Shown: piece after piece, positions 43,752 to 52,671 of the stretch | Numbering within the stretch: the stretch's first letter is position 1 | Layout of the letters: every line of letters begins with the position of its first letter | Assembly (NCBI RefSeq): GCF_042658685.1 | Contig: NZ_JBHSQY010000005.1 | Length of the DNA stretch: 64,000 nt | Source of the DNA: Macrococcoides bohemicum | Lineage (GTDB): Bacteria; Bacillota; Bacilli; Staphylococcales; Staphylococcaceae | Strand: one strand, 5' to 3' | Made by a program: the position numbers and the translations under genes | The notes under the pieces: generated by a model | The model's input: only the letters and a program-made list of their open reading frames with translations | Told to the model about the DNA's origin: nothing | The model's database searches: none

Positions 43752-44519
43752 ATGAAACGTATATGGATCAACGTGCTTACCGTCTTAATTTACATCGGCT
43801 CACAGTTTTTCGTCTTAATTCCTAATATTTATTTTATGAAACAAGGTTTAAGCGAGTCAGATGCATTCTTAAAATCTATCCCTTATTATGTTGCTTCTTT
43901 TATTGTTGCTTCTATTTTAGTCATATTTATCAACACACGTATTAAAAATAAAACGCAGTTAGAACGCCTTCCAAAGTCTGATACATTGGCTACAATCGGC
44001 TGGATTGTCGGTGGATTCTTTATCTCACTGTTTGCTCAGATGATCTTCGGTATGATTAATACATATATTTTACATCAGCCACTAGAAAGTCAGAATACTA
44101 AAAATATCATGGATATCGCTAAAGCTGCACCAGTATTTATTATATTGATTGCTATCGTTGGTCCAATTCTAGAGGAATTTGTCTTTAGAAAGGTTATTTT
44201 CGGTGAACTATATGAAGTGATTAAAGGTCCTCGCTGGCTTGCTTTTACCATCGCAGTATTAATTAGTGGATTTATCTTCTCAGCAGCCCACAATGACTTT
44301 GACCATACGTTAATCTATATGGGGATGTCGTTAGTGTTCAGTAGTTTATATGTATTAACGAATCGTATCATTGTACCGATTGCCGCGCATATGTCGATGA
44401 ATGCTTTTGTCGTGATCATGCAGGTCGTGTTTGCAGACAAAGTACAGGAAGCACAGGAACAATTAAAGCAAACGACACAATTTATTGCTCCAATTATAAG
44501 ATCATATTTTAATCTATAA
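43752..44519 (+). CDS. mroQ: CPBP intramembrane protease (MroQ/YdiL-like)
   Basis: The 255-residue polytopic membrane protein belongs to the CPBP (Abi/Rce1) glutamic protease family. The catalytic motif GPILEEFVFRKVIFG has the EExxxR pattern near residue 142, the second motif is FSAAHNDFDH, and the third is AAHMSMNAFV. About seven or eight membrane helices are visible. Its position divergent from groESL is the same as for MroQ in Staphylococcus, which processes the Agr peptide precursor, and YdiL in Bacillus. AAGGAG lies 14 bases before the ATG, which is long but acceptable. The name rests on synteny plus motifs; its substrate here is unknown. Confidence 0.85.
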   Translation: MKRIWINVLTVLIYIGSQFFVLIPNIYFMKQGLSESDAFLKSIPYYVASFIVASILVIFINTRIKNKTQLERLPKSDTLATIGWIVGGFFISLFAQMIFGMINTYILHQPLESQNTKNIMDIAKAAPVFIILIAIVGPILEEFVFRKVIFGELYEVIKGPRWLAFTIAVLISGFIFSAAHNDFDHTLIYMGMSLVFSSLYVLTNRIIVPIAAHMSMNAFVVIMQVVFADKVQEAQEQLKQTTQFIAPIIRSYFNL

Positions 44520-44523
44520 AGAA

Positions 44524-44622
44524 ACACCGAGTGGTCGGATTACGTCATCTGACCACTCGGTGTTGTTTTATATTTCAAAAATTATGTGAGTGGTCGAAAT
44601 ACCTGTTATTTCGACCACTCAC
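44524..44622. repeat. Double-hairpin intergenic element, copy 2
   Basis: Two stems lie 62 bases apart: ACACCGAGTGGTC... with GACCACTCGGTGT (44524-44563) and GTGAGTGGTCGAAATA... with TATTTCGACCACTCAC (44586-44622). They separate the CPBP protease gene from the convergent polyphosphate enzyme gene and may end both transcripts. Confidence 0.8.
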
Positions 44623-44633
44623 TAAAACTATTA

Positions 44634-46076
44634 TTACCACAGTTTCTTAACGCCCCATAGACGCTCTTCACAAGCTGTAATAATCGTCTTCAGCGCTTTA
44701 ATACGTGCTGCACGTTTATTATTCGCAGGTATAATTACCCATGGTGCATCGTCTGTTGATGTTTTATCAATCATATCCTTACTCGCTTCAAGATATAGAT
44801 CCCACTTCTCACGATTACGCCAGTCTTCATCAGTAATCTTCCACTGCTTCTCAGGTGTTACTTGTCTTTCTTCAAAGCGCTTTAACTGCTCATCTTTATC
44901 TAATACTAAGAAGAATTTTATAACAATTGATCCTTCAATTGTTAAAGCACGTTCAAATTTATTAATTTCATCATACGCACGTTGCCATTCTTCAGTAGAT
45001 GCAAATCCTTCAACACGCTCTACTAATACACGGCCATACCAGCTTCTATCAAATATTTCGATATGACCAGAACGGGGTACGTCTGTCGCAAAGCGCCATA
45101 AGTAATGGTAGCTCAGCTCCGTTTCAGTCGGGGCACTAACCGCATTTACTTCATAACCTGTAGGATCAAGACTTTCACGTACACGTTTAATATTACCGCC
45201 TTTACCTGCTGCATCCATGCCTTCATATACAAGCATCATCGGAATTTTCTTTTCATATAATGCATATTGTAATTCACGAATTCTGTTCTGTAACTTCGGT
45301 AACAATTCTTTATATTCCGCTTTTGACATATCATCTGAAGTATCATCAAACATATCTGTTGAGAAGTCTTCAGTAAATTCGCCGTCTACTTTACGGTGTT
45401 CAGTCTTTTTCTTTTTCTCTTTCAATGCTTTCTCTAATCGTTTAATAATCGTTTCGTACATTTCATTCGCTGCTTTACCACGTTCTGTATAATCGATATG
45501 CGTCCATGGAGAAATATCCTCAGTCGCTTTCATTAAATCGATCATACCTTCCTGATAATCTTTTGTCGGTATACCTGTTTCATATTCTTGTGCTTTCCAG
45601 CGTGTCAAAGGATTTTTCTTCGTTTGCTGAATATGTTCAAGGCGCTTTTGTTCATTAACAGAAAGATAGAATTTAATAATTTCATAACCATCTTCTTTAA
45701 GCATCGATTCAAATCCAGCAATCTCCTGCGTTAACAAGTCATAATCTTTAATAATGTCTTTTTTAAGTTCATTCATTTCATAATCTAACTTCTGTGCATA
45801 CCAGCTTCTGAAGAATAATGTTACGCCACCTTTATTCGGTATATTCTTCCAGTACGGATATAAAAAAGGATAGCGCAATAACTCACTGTCTGGACGTGGT
45901 GTTGCATAGAAGTTCGTATACTTTGCATCAAGTGTCAATAACAATTCATTTGATAACCTTGATTTCCCTGATGCCGGAATACCTTCAAACACTACCATAA
46001 CCGGGATTCCCGCTTCATGTGTCTGTCTTACAAGTTCTGCTGTTTTGAGTGCTAAAGATTCATCTATCTTTGTCAT
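44634..46076 (-). CDS. pap: Polyphosphate:AMP phosphotransferase (two-domain PPK2)
   Basis: The 480-residue protein consists of two tandem PPK2 domains, as in the class II enzyme that makes ADP from AMP and polyphosphate. The N-terminal domain has the variant P loop VFEGIPASGKSRLSNEL and FFRSWYAQ. The C-terminal catalytic domain has VYEGMDAAGKGGNIKRV, the lid FATDVPRSGHIEIFDRSWYGRVLVERV and a final DDAPWVIIPANNKRAARI. The length fits PAP (about 475-500). The start at 46076 is six bases after AGGGGG; upstream in-frame starts overlap that site. It probably helps regenerate nucleotides under stress. No polyphosphate synthase gene is near. Confidence 0.88.
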   Translation of the reverse strand: MTKIDESLALKTAELVRQTHEAGIPVMVVFEGIPASGKSRLSNELLLTLDAKYTNFYATPRPDSELLRYPFLYPYWKNIPNKGGVTLFFRSWYAQKLDYEMNELKKDIIKDYDLLTQEIAGFESMLKEDGYEIIKFYLSVNEQKRLEHIQQTKKNPLTRWKAQEYETGIPTKDYQEGMIDLMKATEDISPWTHIDYTERGKAANEMYETIIKRLEKALKEKKKKTEHRKVDGEFTEDFSTDMFDDTSDDMSKAEYKELLPKLQNRIRELQYALYEKKIPMMLVYEGMDAAGKGGNIKRVRESLDPTGYEVNAVSAPTETELSYHYLWRFATDVPRSGHIEIFDRSWYGRVLVERVEGFASTEEWQRAYDEINKFERALTIEGSIVIKFFLVLDKDEQLKRFEERQVTPEKQWKITDEDWRNREKWDLYLEASKDMIDKTSTDDAPWVIIPANNKRAARIKALKTIITACEERLWGVKKLW

Positions 46077-46207
46077 ATTCATCCCCCTAATCTCATACAT
46101 TAATTATATCATCTGAATAACAATAAATATATTCCTTATTCTGTATGTTTAGAGTATTATAAGAATAGTAAGAAAAATTAGATAATAAATAGATAAGGAG
46201 CATTTTA

Positions 46208-47902
46208 ATGACTACTTTCCAAGACTACAAATATGCGAGACCCGATTTAACAGATGCAAAGGAACAGTTTACACAGTTATATACTGACTTTGATCAGGCA
46301 CAATCTGTAGAAGAACAGATTCAAGTCATTGATAAAATCAATGCTTTACGTAACAAGATTGATTCAATGTTTAATCTGGCATATGTTCGCGCATCAATTA
46401 ATACAAAGGATGCATTCTACGAAAAAGAACGTGATTTCTTCGATGATAACAACGGGGAAATCGTCTATTTTGAATCACTTTATTACAATGCATTAAACAG
46501 AAGTCAATTCAAAGATGAGCTCAAAGCAGTGTACGGGGAACAACTTTTTGATTTAGCTGAACTTTATGTGAAACAGTTCGATGAATCTATTAAAGATCTA
46601 TTAAATAAAGAAAATAAGATTTCTTCTGAGTACTCTAAACTTGTGGCTTCAGCTGAAATTGAATATAAAGGTGAAACGTATACTTTTGCTCAAATGGGGA
46701 AATTCCTCGAGTCTAGTGACCGTGAAGAACGTAAGTCTGCGACACTTGCCGTACAAAATTATCGTGCAGGGTTAATGGATCAATATGATGATATTTATGA
46801 CCGTTTAGTTAAAGTACGTCACGAAATCGCAGTGAAACTAGGTTTTGACAACTTCATCGAACTTGGATATGTGCGTATGCGCCGCGTTGATTATACACCT
46901 GACATGGTACAAAACTATCGCGAGCAAATTAAAACGCATGTTGTGCCACTTGCACAAAAATTATATCAGGCGCAAGCTGAACGTATCGGCGTTGATCGTT
47001 TAAAGGTTTATGATGAACCGATTTTATTTACAGATGGTAATGAGTCACCAAAAGATGATGCTCAGACGATTTTAGAAAATGGTCGTAAGATGTATCGTGA
47101 ATTAAGCTCTGAAACAGATGAATTCTATCAGTTTATGATGGAACGTGAACTCTTTGATGTGGAAGCGAAAAAAGGTAAACAGGCAGGTGGATATTGTACA
47201 TTTATCGATGATTACAAATCACCATTCATCTTCTCTAATTTTAACGGCACAGACCATGATATTACTGTATTAACACATGAAGCAGGACATGCCTTCCAGG
47301 TATATCGCTCTCGCGAACTAAGTGTGCCTGATTATTTATGGCCGACACATGAATCATGTGAAATTCATTCAATGAGTATGGAATTCTTCACTTACAAATG
47401 GATGGATTTATTCTTTAACAATGCGGATAAATTTAAATATAAACATATCGGAGATGCGATTCAATTCCTTCCTTATGGTGTTGCAGTGGACGAGTTCCAG
47501 CATATCGTCTATGGTAATCCTGAAATGACACCGAAAGAACGACGTGAGGCATGGCAATCTCTAGAAGCTAAATACTTACCGCATAAAGATTATGATGGTA
47601 TTGCACCACTAATCGATGGCGCATTATGGCATAGACAAGGACATATATTTGAATCTCCATTCTATTATATCGATTACACTTTAGCTCAAGTATGTGCATT
47701 CCAATTCTTTAAACGTTCTAGTGAAGATTTTGAAGGAGCATGGAAAGATTATCTGCATATTTGTGATATCGGTGGATCTCTGCCATTCAATAAAATTGTA
47801 GAAGCTGCACACTTAAAATCTCCATTTAAAGATGGAACATTAAAAGATGTGATGGCATTCCTTGAAGACTATCTAGAACAAATTGATACTTCTAAATTTT
47901 AA
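46208..47902 (+). CDS. pepF: Oligoendopeptidase F (M3B metallopeptidase)
   Basis: The 564-residue cytoplasmic zinc peptidase degrades medium-length peptides. The zinc motif is LTHEAGHAFQVY (HExxH) near residue 357, with the third ligand Glu in HESCEIHSMSMEFF. The C-terminus contains WHRQGHIFESPFYYIDYTLAQV, a conserved block of the M3B family. The length is typical of the pz-peptidase/PepF group (about 560-600). AAGGAGCATTTTA precedes the ATG. It is divergent from pap and ends with a strong hairpin. Confidence 0.9.
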   Translation: MTTFQDYKYARPDLTDAKEQFTQLYTDFDQAQSVEEQIQVIDKINALRNKIDSMFNLAYVRASINTKDAFYEKERDFFDDNNGEIVYFESLYYNALNRSQFKDELKAVYGEQLFDLAELYVKQFDESIKDLLNKENKISSEYSKLVASAEIEYKGETYTFAQMGKFLESSDREERKSATLAVQNYRAGLMDQYDDIYDRLVKVRHEIAVKLGFDNFIELGYVRMRRVDYTPDMVQNYREQIKTHVVPLAQKLYQAQAERIGVDRLKVYDEPILFTDGNESPKDDAQTILENGRKMYRELSSETDEFYQFMMERELFDVEAKKGKQAGGYCTFIDDYKSPFIFSNFNGTDHDITVLTHEAGHAFQVYRSRELSVPDYLWPTHESCEIHSMSMEFFTYKWMDLFFNNADKFKYKHIGDAIQFLPYGVAVDEFQHIVYGNPEMTPKERREAWQSLEAKYLPHKDYDGIAPLIDGALWHRQGHIFESPFYYIDYTLAQVCAFQFFKRSSEDFEGAWKDYLHICDIGGSLPFNKIVEAAHLKSPFKDGTLKDVMAFLEDYLEQIDTSKF

Positions 47903-47910
47903 TACGTAGA

Positions 47911-47946
47911 AATACGCTTAGGCTATGAGCCTAAGCGTATTTTTTG
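47911..47946. terminator. Bidirectional terminator
   Basis: AATACGCTTAGGC and GCCTAAGCGTATT form a 13-bp stem with a T run, between pepF and the convergent surface protein gene. Confidence 0.9.
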
Positions 47947-47949
47947 TAA

Positions 47950-48933
47950 TTATTTCTTTCTCACTAAAACAGATCCTGCTAGTAGAAGTGCTGTGATATA
48001 TCCAAATAATGACGTTACTTCACCTGTATCAGGTAATGCTTTTATCTGGTCTTTTTCTTTTTTCGACTGTTTCTCTTTGTCTGAATCTTTTTGTTTATCT
48101 TTAGTCGATTTTGTTTGTTTTGAAGTACCCGTTTCGTTCGATACTTTCTTGTCTTTATTATCTGCAACTAAATCTTCTGTCTGTGTTGCATCATCTATAT
48201 CTTTAGACTTTTCAATCTTTGTTGTCACAAGTTCTCCAACGTGTTTGTCTAACGCTGTATAGTAAGCTTCACCTTTAGCTGGAGAGAATTCACCTGGTTT
48301 CTCAGTATATTCATGTTTGTCTTCATCTATACTCCCATCGACAGGTGGCTTTGGTGCTGGTGGTACAGGTGTATCGTCCCCGCCTCCAGTACTCGGTATC
48401 CCTGGCTGTGATGGTATACCTGGTGTTGAAGGGTTAGTTCCAATATTATTATCCGTTGGAACATTCGGTTTTTCAGTTGTCACAGGCTCTGTTGGTTGTG
48501 TCACAGGACCTGGTACTTTCACAGGTTGCTCAGTAGTCGGCTTTTCAGTCGTCACTGGTGCCCCTACACTTGGCTTAAGGGTCTGATCATTCGTAGCTGG
48601 CTTTGTTGAAGGGGTAGTAGTCTTAGCGGGTTCTTCTGCCGGCTTTTCAGTTCCTTTATTATTCGTTTCACTTGTTTGAGATGTAACAATCGTCTTTTCG
48701 GTAGACTTTTCCTCAGTAGTCGGTGTTTCAGTGGTTCTTGCTTCTGTCGTAGGGCGCTCTATAGAAGGTGTGTCATTAGTGGGTTGATTCATTTCTGTTG
48801 AAACGATTTCTACTGTACTTGCTGGTTTATGTGTGATTTCGTTAGCCTCTGCTGAGTTAATGTCTAATGCATTTAGACTTAACGTTAAAGCAGCTGTCGT
48901 TAAAGCAATCGAATGTAGCTTTAATTTGCGCAT
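47950..48933 (-). CDS. LPXTG cell-wall anchored surface protein
   Basis: The 327-residue product is a sortase-anchored surface protein. It has a signal peptide (MRKLKLHSIALTTAALTLSL, cleavage near SAEA-NE) and a Thr/Pro/Glu-rich low-complexity stalk at about residues 30-190 with repeated TTEKP-like units and a short PSTPGIPSQPGIPS stretch. A charged region follows, then the sorting signal LPDTGE, a hydrophobic helix (VTSLFGYITALLLAGSVLV) and the RKK tail. No ligand-binding domain is recognisable, so it may be a stalk or a degraded adhesin. GGAGGAATGTATA precedes the ATG. Confidence 0.88.
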   Translation of the reverse strand: MRKLKLHSIALTTAALTLSLNALDINSAEANEITHKPASTVEIVSTEMNQPTNDTPSIERPTTEARTTETPTTEEKSTEKTIVTSQTSETNNKGTEKPAEEPAKTTTPSTKPATNDQTLKPSVGAPVTTEKPTTEQPVKVPGPVTQPTEPVTTEKPNVPTDNNIGTNPSTPGIPSQPGIPSTGGGDDTPVPPAPKPPVDGSIDEDKHEYTEKPGEFSPAKGEAYYTALDKHVGELVTTKIEKSKDIDDATQTEDLVADNKDKKVSNETGTSKQTKSTKDKQKDSDKEKQSKKEKDQIKALPDTGEVTSLFGYITALLLAGSVLVRKK

Positions 48934-49151
48934 TATACATTCCTCCAAATTTCCAATTATATTCATTATAAAGCACAGATATATTATTTTCTATTAAGTG
49001 AGCGTATTGTTACATATATTTAACATAGTATATATAACTGCAATAAATTTATAAAAGTTGGTATAATAACATTAAATCGTTTTAATTTATAATATGATGT
49101 GGTATATTAATTATATATAATATACAAAATATACTTAGGAGTCATTAAACT

Positions 49152-50003
49152 ATGGAAGCAAAATATTTTTCGAACGACACGCATATCGGTGCAATCCATC
49201 TAAATGTAAATTTTATGGAGAACAGTTTAGTATTTTACAACGAAATTTTAGGACTAAATATTTTAGAGACAACGGATCAATATGCAGTACTCGGCACTAG
49301 AAACCGTCCTTTAATTTATCTGTACCAAACGAATAAAAAAAGAGTAAAGTCAGCTGGATTATTTCATTTTGCATTACTTGTGCCGTCTCGCGAAGCATTA
49401 GGTAATATCTTTTTCCACCTCATCAAAACTGGTTATCCGCTTTCCGGCGCAAGTAATCATGATGTATCTGAGGCGATCTATCTACAAGATCCAGAAGGTA
49501 ATGGCATTGAAATTTATCGTGATGTGCCATCTTCAAAATGGGAATTTGAAGAAAACGGCGATATCGTGATGGGTACAACTGAAATGGATTTCAGCGGTGT
49601 ACTTGCTACGAATAACAACTTACCTTTCAAAGGGTTACATCCTGATACAATTATGGGACATATGCATCTATCTGTCATCGATCTCGATAAAAGTATTGCT
49701 TTCTATGAGAATTTCTTCGGCATGGATGTTATGACTAAATACGGAACGAGTGCTGCATTTCTATCAGCAGCTGGATATCACCATCATCTCGGCTTAAATA
49801 CGTGGGATAAAGCGACTGAACAACCTGAACAAGACGCACCAGGTATACGCCGTTTCGATATTCAGATGCCAAATGATGAAGATGTTGCGTATTTCAAAAA
49901 GTTGTTACACGAAAAAGGATTAATGATGCATAAAGACGGGAATTCTGAAGTTATAAAAGATCCAAATGGTATAGGTATCAGGTTAATGATACGAAGTAAT
50001 TAA
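49152..50003 (+). CDS. VOC-family ring-cleaving dioxygenase-like protein
   Basis: The 283-residue product has two vicinal-oxygen-chelate domains, as in CatE-type catechol 2,3-dioxygenases of Bacillus. Each has the H...E metal pattern: IGAIHLNVNFMENSLVFY with later QDPEGNGIEIYRD in the first, and GHMHLSVIDLDKSIAFYENFFG with KDPNGIGIRLMI in the second. The second YHHHLGLNTW supplies a further His. TAGGAGTC lies upstream. It is followed 24 bases later by a nitroreductase gene, so the two probably form a detoxification unit for quinones or aromatic compounds. Substrate specificity is unknown. Confidence 0.83.
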   Translation: MEAKYFSNDTHIGAIHLNVNFMENSLVFYNEILGLNILETTDQYAVLGTRNRPLIYLYQTNKKRVKSAGLFHFALLVPSREALGNIFFHLIKTGYPLSGASNHDVSEAIYLQDPEGNGIEIYRDVPSSKWEFEENGDIVMGTTEMDFSGVLATNNNLPFKGLHPDTIMGHMHLSVIDLDKSIAFYENFFGMDVMTKYGTSAAFLSAAGYHHHLGLNTWDKATEQPEQDAPGIRRFDIQMPNDEDVAYFKKLLHEKGLMMHKDGNSEVIKDPNGIGIRLMIRSN

Positions 50004-50027
50004 TATAATAAAAAAGGAGAAACGACA

Positions 50028-50651
50028 ATGAGTTTATTTAAAAAAGATTTAGCAGAAAGTTTTGAAGAGGCAATCGAAAACAGACGTTCAATTTATCACA
50101 TCGAACCAAAATCACCAATTTCTGATGAAGCAATCGAAAAAATTATTTCTGACACAGTTAAACATGTACCATCAGCTTTCAACTCACAAAGTACGCGTGT
50201 TGTTTTATTATTAAATGATCAGCATAAAAAATTATGGGATATCACTAAAGACAGCTTAAAAGAATTGATGGGGCCAGACCGCGATTTCAGTGAAACCGAA
50301 CAAAAAATCAATAGCTTTAAGGCTGGTTACGGTACTGTATTATATTACATCGATAGTAAAGTAACTGAAGGATTACAAGAAAAATTCGCTGCTTATGCTC
50401 CGAAATTCCCTCTATGGGCACAACAATCAAATGCAATGCATCAATTTGCAATCTGGACAGCTTTTGCCAATAAAGGATTAGGTGCATCATTACAACATTA
50501 TGATGGTGTTATCGATGAGAAAGTTGCAAGCGAATTCGATATTCCTGCAACTTGGGAACTTGTTGCACAAATGCCGTTTGGTTCAGTTGGTTCAGAAGTT
50601 GGTCCAAAAGAGTTCCAACCTGTAGAGAACCGCTTTATCGTTAAAAAGTAA
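50028..50651 (+). CDS. Nitroreductase-family FMN oxidoreductase
   Basis: The 207-residue product belongs to the FMN-dependent nitroreductase family (YdgI/YfkO and oxygen-insensitive types). NRRSIYHIEPK near the N-terminus binds FMN phosphate, VPSAFNSQSTRVVLL follows the typical A-P-S-N pattern, and GLGASLQHYDGVIDE gives the C-terminal flavin contact. The length is typical for the short subgroup (about 200). AAAGGAG precedes the ATG. It is the second gene of the unit with the VOC dioxygenase and probably reduces quinones or nitroaromatics in the cytoplasm. Confidence 0.87.
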   Translation: MSLFKKDLAESFEEAIENRRSIYHIEPKSPISDEAIEKIISDTVKHVPSAFNSQSTRVVLLLNDQHKKLWDITKDSLKELMGPDRDFSETEQKINSFKAGYGTVLYYIDSKVTEGLQEKFAAYAPKFPLWAQQSNAMHQFAIWTAFANKGLGASLQHYDGVIDEKVASEFDIPATWELVAQMPFGSVGSEVGPKEFQPVENRFIVKK

Positions 50652-50657
50652 CCTTAT

Positions 50658-50697
50658 AAAAAAGATCATTGAAAAAATATTTCAATGATCTTTTTTA
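50658..50697. terminator. Bidirectional terminator
   Basis: AAAAAAGATCATTGAAA and TTTCAATGATCTTTTTT form a perfect stem around a 6-base loop between nitroreductase and the convergent regulator gene. Confidence 0.92.
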
Positions 50698-50708
50698 TTT
50701 ATTTAACA

Positions 50709-51560
50709 TTATTGTGCATCTTGAATCTCTTTATGTGCATTATTAACATTTGTTAATATTTTAACAACTTCTTCTTTTTGGATTGAGCCAATTCTTAAAT
50801 ATACTGCATCAATAATAGCAAGTTGAACAATACGTACTGTCATCGTTCCAACTTTAATTTCATTTTCTTCTTTCGCCATAGCAAGAGCAATATCAGCCAT
50901 TCTCAAAGCAGGAGAAGGTACTTTTTGAGTAAGTAAGACAATCGTAACATTTTGTCTCTTAGCATACTTAATTACTTCAATAATTTCTTTACTTCTACCT
51001 GATGAAGTTATTGCAAACAATACGTCACCTTGTTCGAAGTTGCCAAGCATTGATACTGCGGTAAATGAATCACTTGCAATATGTGCAAGTTTATCAATTT
51101 GCGCAAGCTTAAGTCTGAAGTCTTCTCCAACAACTTGAGCTATCCCAACGCCAAATATCATCATACGCTTTGCTTTGATGATAGCTTGGGCTGCATCATC
51201 AATTAATTTTGGCGACAATATCTTTTCTGTATTGTATAAAGCTTGAATTGAATTATTGAATACTTTTTCTTTTAAAACTTCAACGGAGTCTGTAAATTCT
51301 ATCTTAGAAGGTTTTTTCTCAATGTCAATCGTATGTAATTCTCTTGCAAGTTCTACTTTTACAACTTTTATTCCAGAAAGTCCTAGGCGCTTGCTGAACC
51401 GTACGATGGCAGCTTCACTCGTTCCTGCCATTTTCGCTATCTCTTTAATCGGTAAATTCACTACTTTTACAGGCTGATCAATCATCAAATCTGCAATGCG
51501 TTTCTCTACGGGGGTGAATGTGTCGTACATTTGTGTAATTTGGCCTAAAACGGAATACAT
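50709..51560 (-). CDS. RpiR/MurR-family transcriptional regulator
   Basis: The 283-residue product has an N-terminal HTH_6 domain (PVEKRIADLMID ... KEIAKMAGTSEAAIVRFSKRLGLSG) and a C-terminal SIS domain at about residues 125-255 (MMIFGVGIAQVVGEDF ... LFAITSSGRSKEIIEV), which binds a phosphosugar. Family members regulate sugar catabolism such as N-acetylmuramic acid, pentose or glucosamine use. GGAGG lies ten bases before the ATG. It lies downstream of the sucrose cluster on the same strand but with a 160-base spacer, so it is probably separately transcribed. Its target is unknown. Confidence 0.88.
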   Translation of the reverse strand: MYSVLGQITQMYDTFTPVEKRIADLMIDQPVKVVNLPIKEIAKMAGTSEAAIVRFSKRLGLSGIKVVKVELARELHTIDIEKKPSKIEFTDSVEVLKEKVFNNSIQALYNTEKILSPKLIDDAAQAIIKAKRMMIFGVGIAQVVGEDFRLKLAQIDKLAHIASDSFTAVSMLGNFEQGDVLFAITSSGRSKEIIEVIKYAKRQNVTIVLLTQKVPSPALRMADIALAMAKEENEIKVGTMTVRIVQLAIIDAVYLRIGSIQKEEVVKILTNVNNAHKEIQDAQ

Positions 51561-51720
51561 AGCTAATAACCTCCAAACTTTTCATTAAAAACAAGACAAT
51601 ATTACAAAATATTAATTTGTAATTAATACTTATATATATTATATACTACATGTTGTGAATAATTTAAATAAATTTTTAAATTATTCATAAAAAATGCATT
51701 TTATTAAAAAAACTACAATT

Positions 51721-52671
51721 TTAGGAAAATCGTAGTTTTAAGTCATTTTTATTTGGTAAACTTTCGATAGCACCTTTACCTGTTGTGGTGTATGCCCCTA
51801 CTTGATTAGCAAATGCTAATATATCGTAAGCATTTTCTTTGAGATAGCTAATTTGTTGTGTTTTATTTAACAATTGATAGATTACAGCACCGATAAAAGC
51901 ATCTCCTGCGCCTGTCGTATCTTCTACCGTGACAACTTCTCCTGGTGCGTGAACATTATGATCTTTAAAATATAGGGTTGCGCCTTTTGGACCTTCTGTA
52001 TAGATGACCGCTTCTGTATGACCAATAAACAGACTTTGAATTGCTTCGTTAACATCACTGATACCTGTAATAAATTCCAGTTCTTCATCTGAAATTTTCA
52101 AAATATGTGCTTTCGGCATAAAAGTCTGTACTGTTTCTTTAAGTAATGCTTTATCTGGCCAAAGTGGAAATCTTAAGTTTGGATCAAAGATGACTAACCC
52201 ACCTGCTTCATGGAATTTTTCTATCAATGCGATATGTGTGTCTTTCATCGGTGAAGGAATTAAATCAACTGATGAGAAATGCATAATGTCTTCCGGTCGA
52301 ATCTCTCTAGGTAAGTTGTCTGCTGTTCTTAACATATCTGCAGAAGGATTTCGGTAAAAGGAAAAATCGCGTTCTCCTTCCAGCGTTAAACTTACAAAAG
52401 CAAGTGCAGTGTTCGCTTCGTTTGTACGTGTAATATATGAGGTATCGACGCCTGTATCTTCCAGCGTATCGATGATTAAATCTCCAAATGCATCAACACC
52501 AAGTTGTGAAATTAAATAAGACTTTCCGCCTAACTTAGCTACACTTGCTGCAACGTTTGCTGGAGCCCCTCCTACTTTTGTCTCAAAAGATTTAACCTCT
52601 TTTAATTTAACCCCTTTTGTCTGCGGAATAAAGTCAATTAATGCTTCCCCAATTGCATATAATGCGCTCAT
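51721..52671 (-). CDS. scrK: Fructokinase (PfkB family)
   Basis: The 316-residue product is a ribokinase/PfkB-type sugar kinase that phosphorylates fructose released by sucrose-6-phosphate hydrolase. The first PfkB signature is KVGGAPANVAASVAKLGG (about 32-49) and the second is VEDTTGAGDAFIGAVIY near residue 245, with the catalytic Asp in GAGD. IIFDPNLRFPLWP is the typical D-P-N-x-R block of fructokinases. Its ATG overlaps the scrB stop codon by four bases, so it is translationally coupled to the hydrolase. Operon context supports the assignment. Confidence 0.9.
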   Translation of the reverse strand: MSALYAIGEALIDFIPQTKGVKLKEVKSFETKVGGAPANVAASVAKLGGKSYLISQLGVDAFGDLIIDTLEDTGVDTSYITRTNEANTALAFVSLTLEGERDFSFYRNPSADMLRTADNLPREIRPEDIMHFSSVDLIPSPMKDTHIALIEKFHEAGGLVIFDPNLRFPLWPDKALLKETVQTFMPKAHILKISDEELEFITGISDVNEAIQSLFIGHTEAVIYTEGPKGATLYFKDHNVHAPGEVVTVEDTTGAGDAFIGAVIYQLLNKTQQISYLKENAYDILAFANQVGAYTTTGKGAIESLPNKNDLKLRFS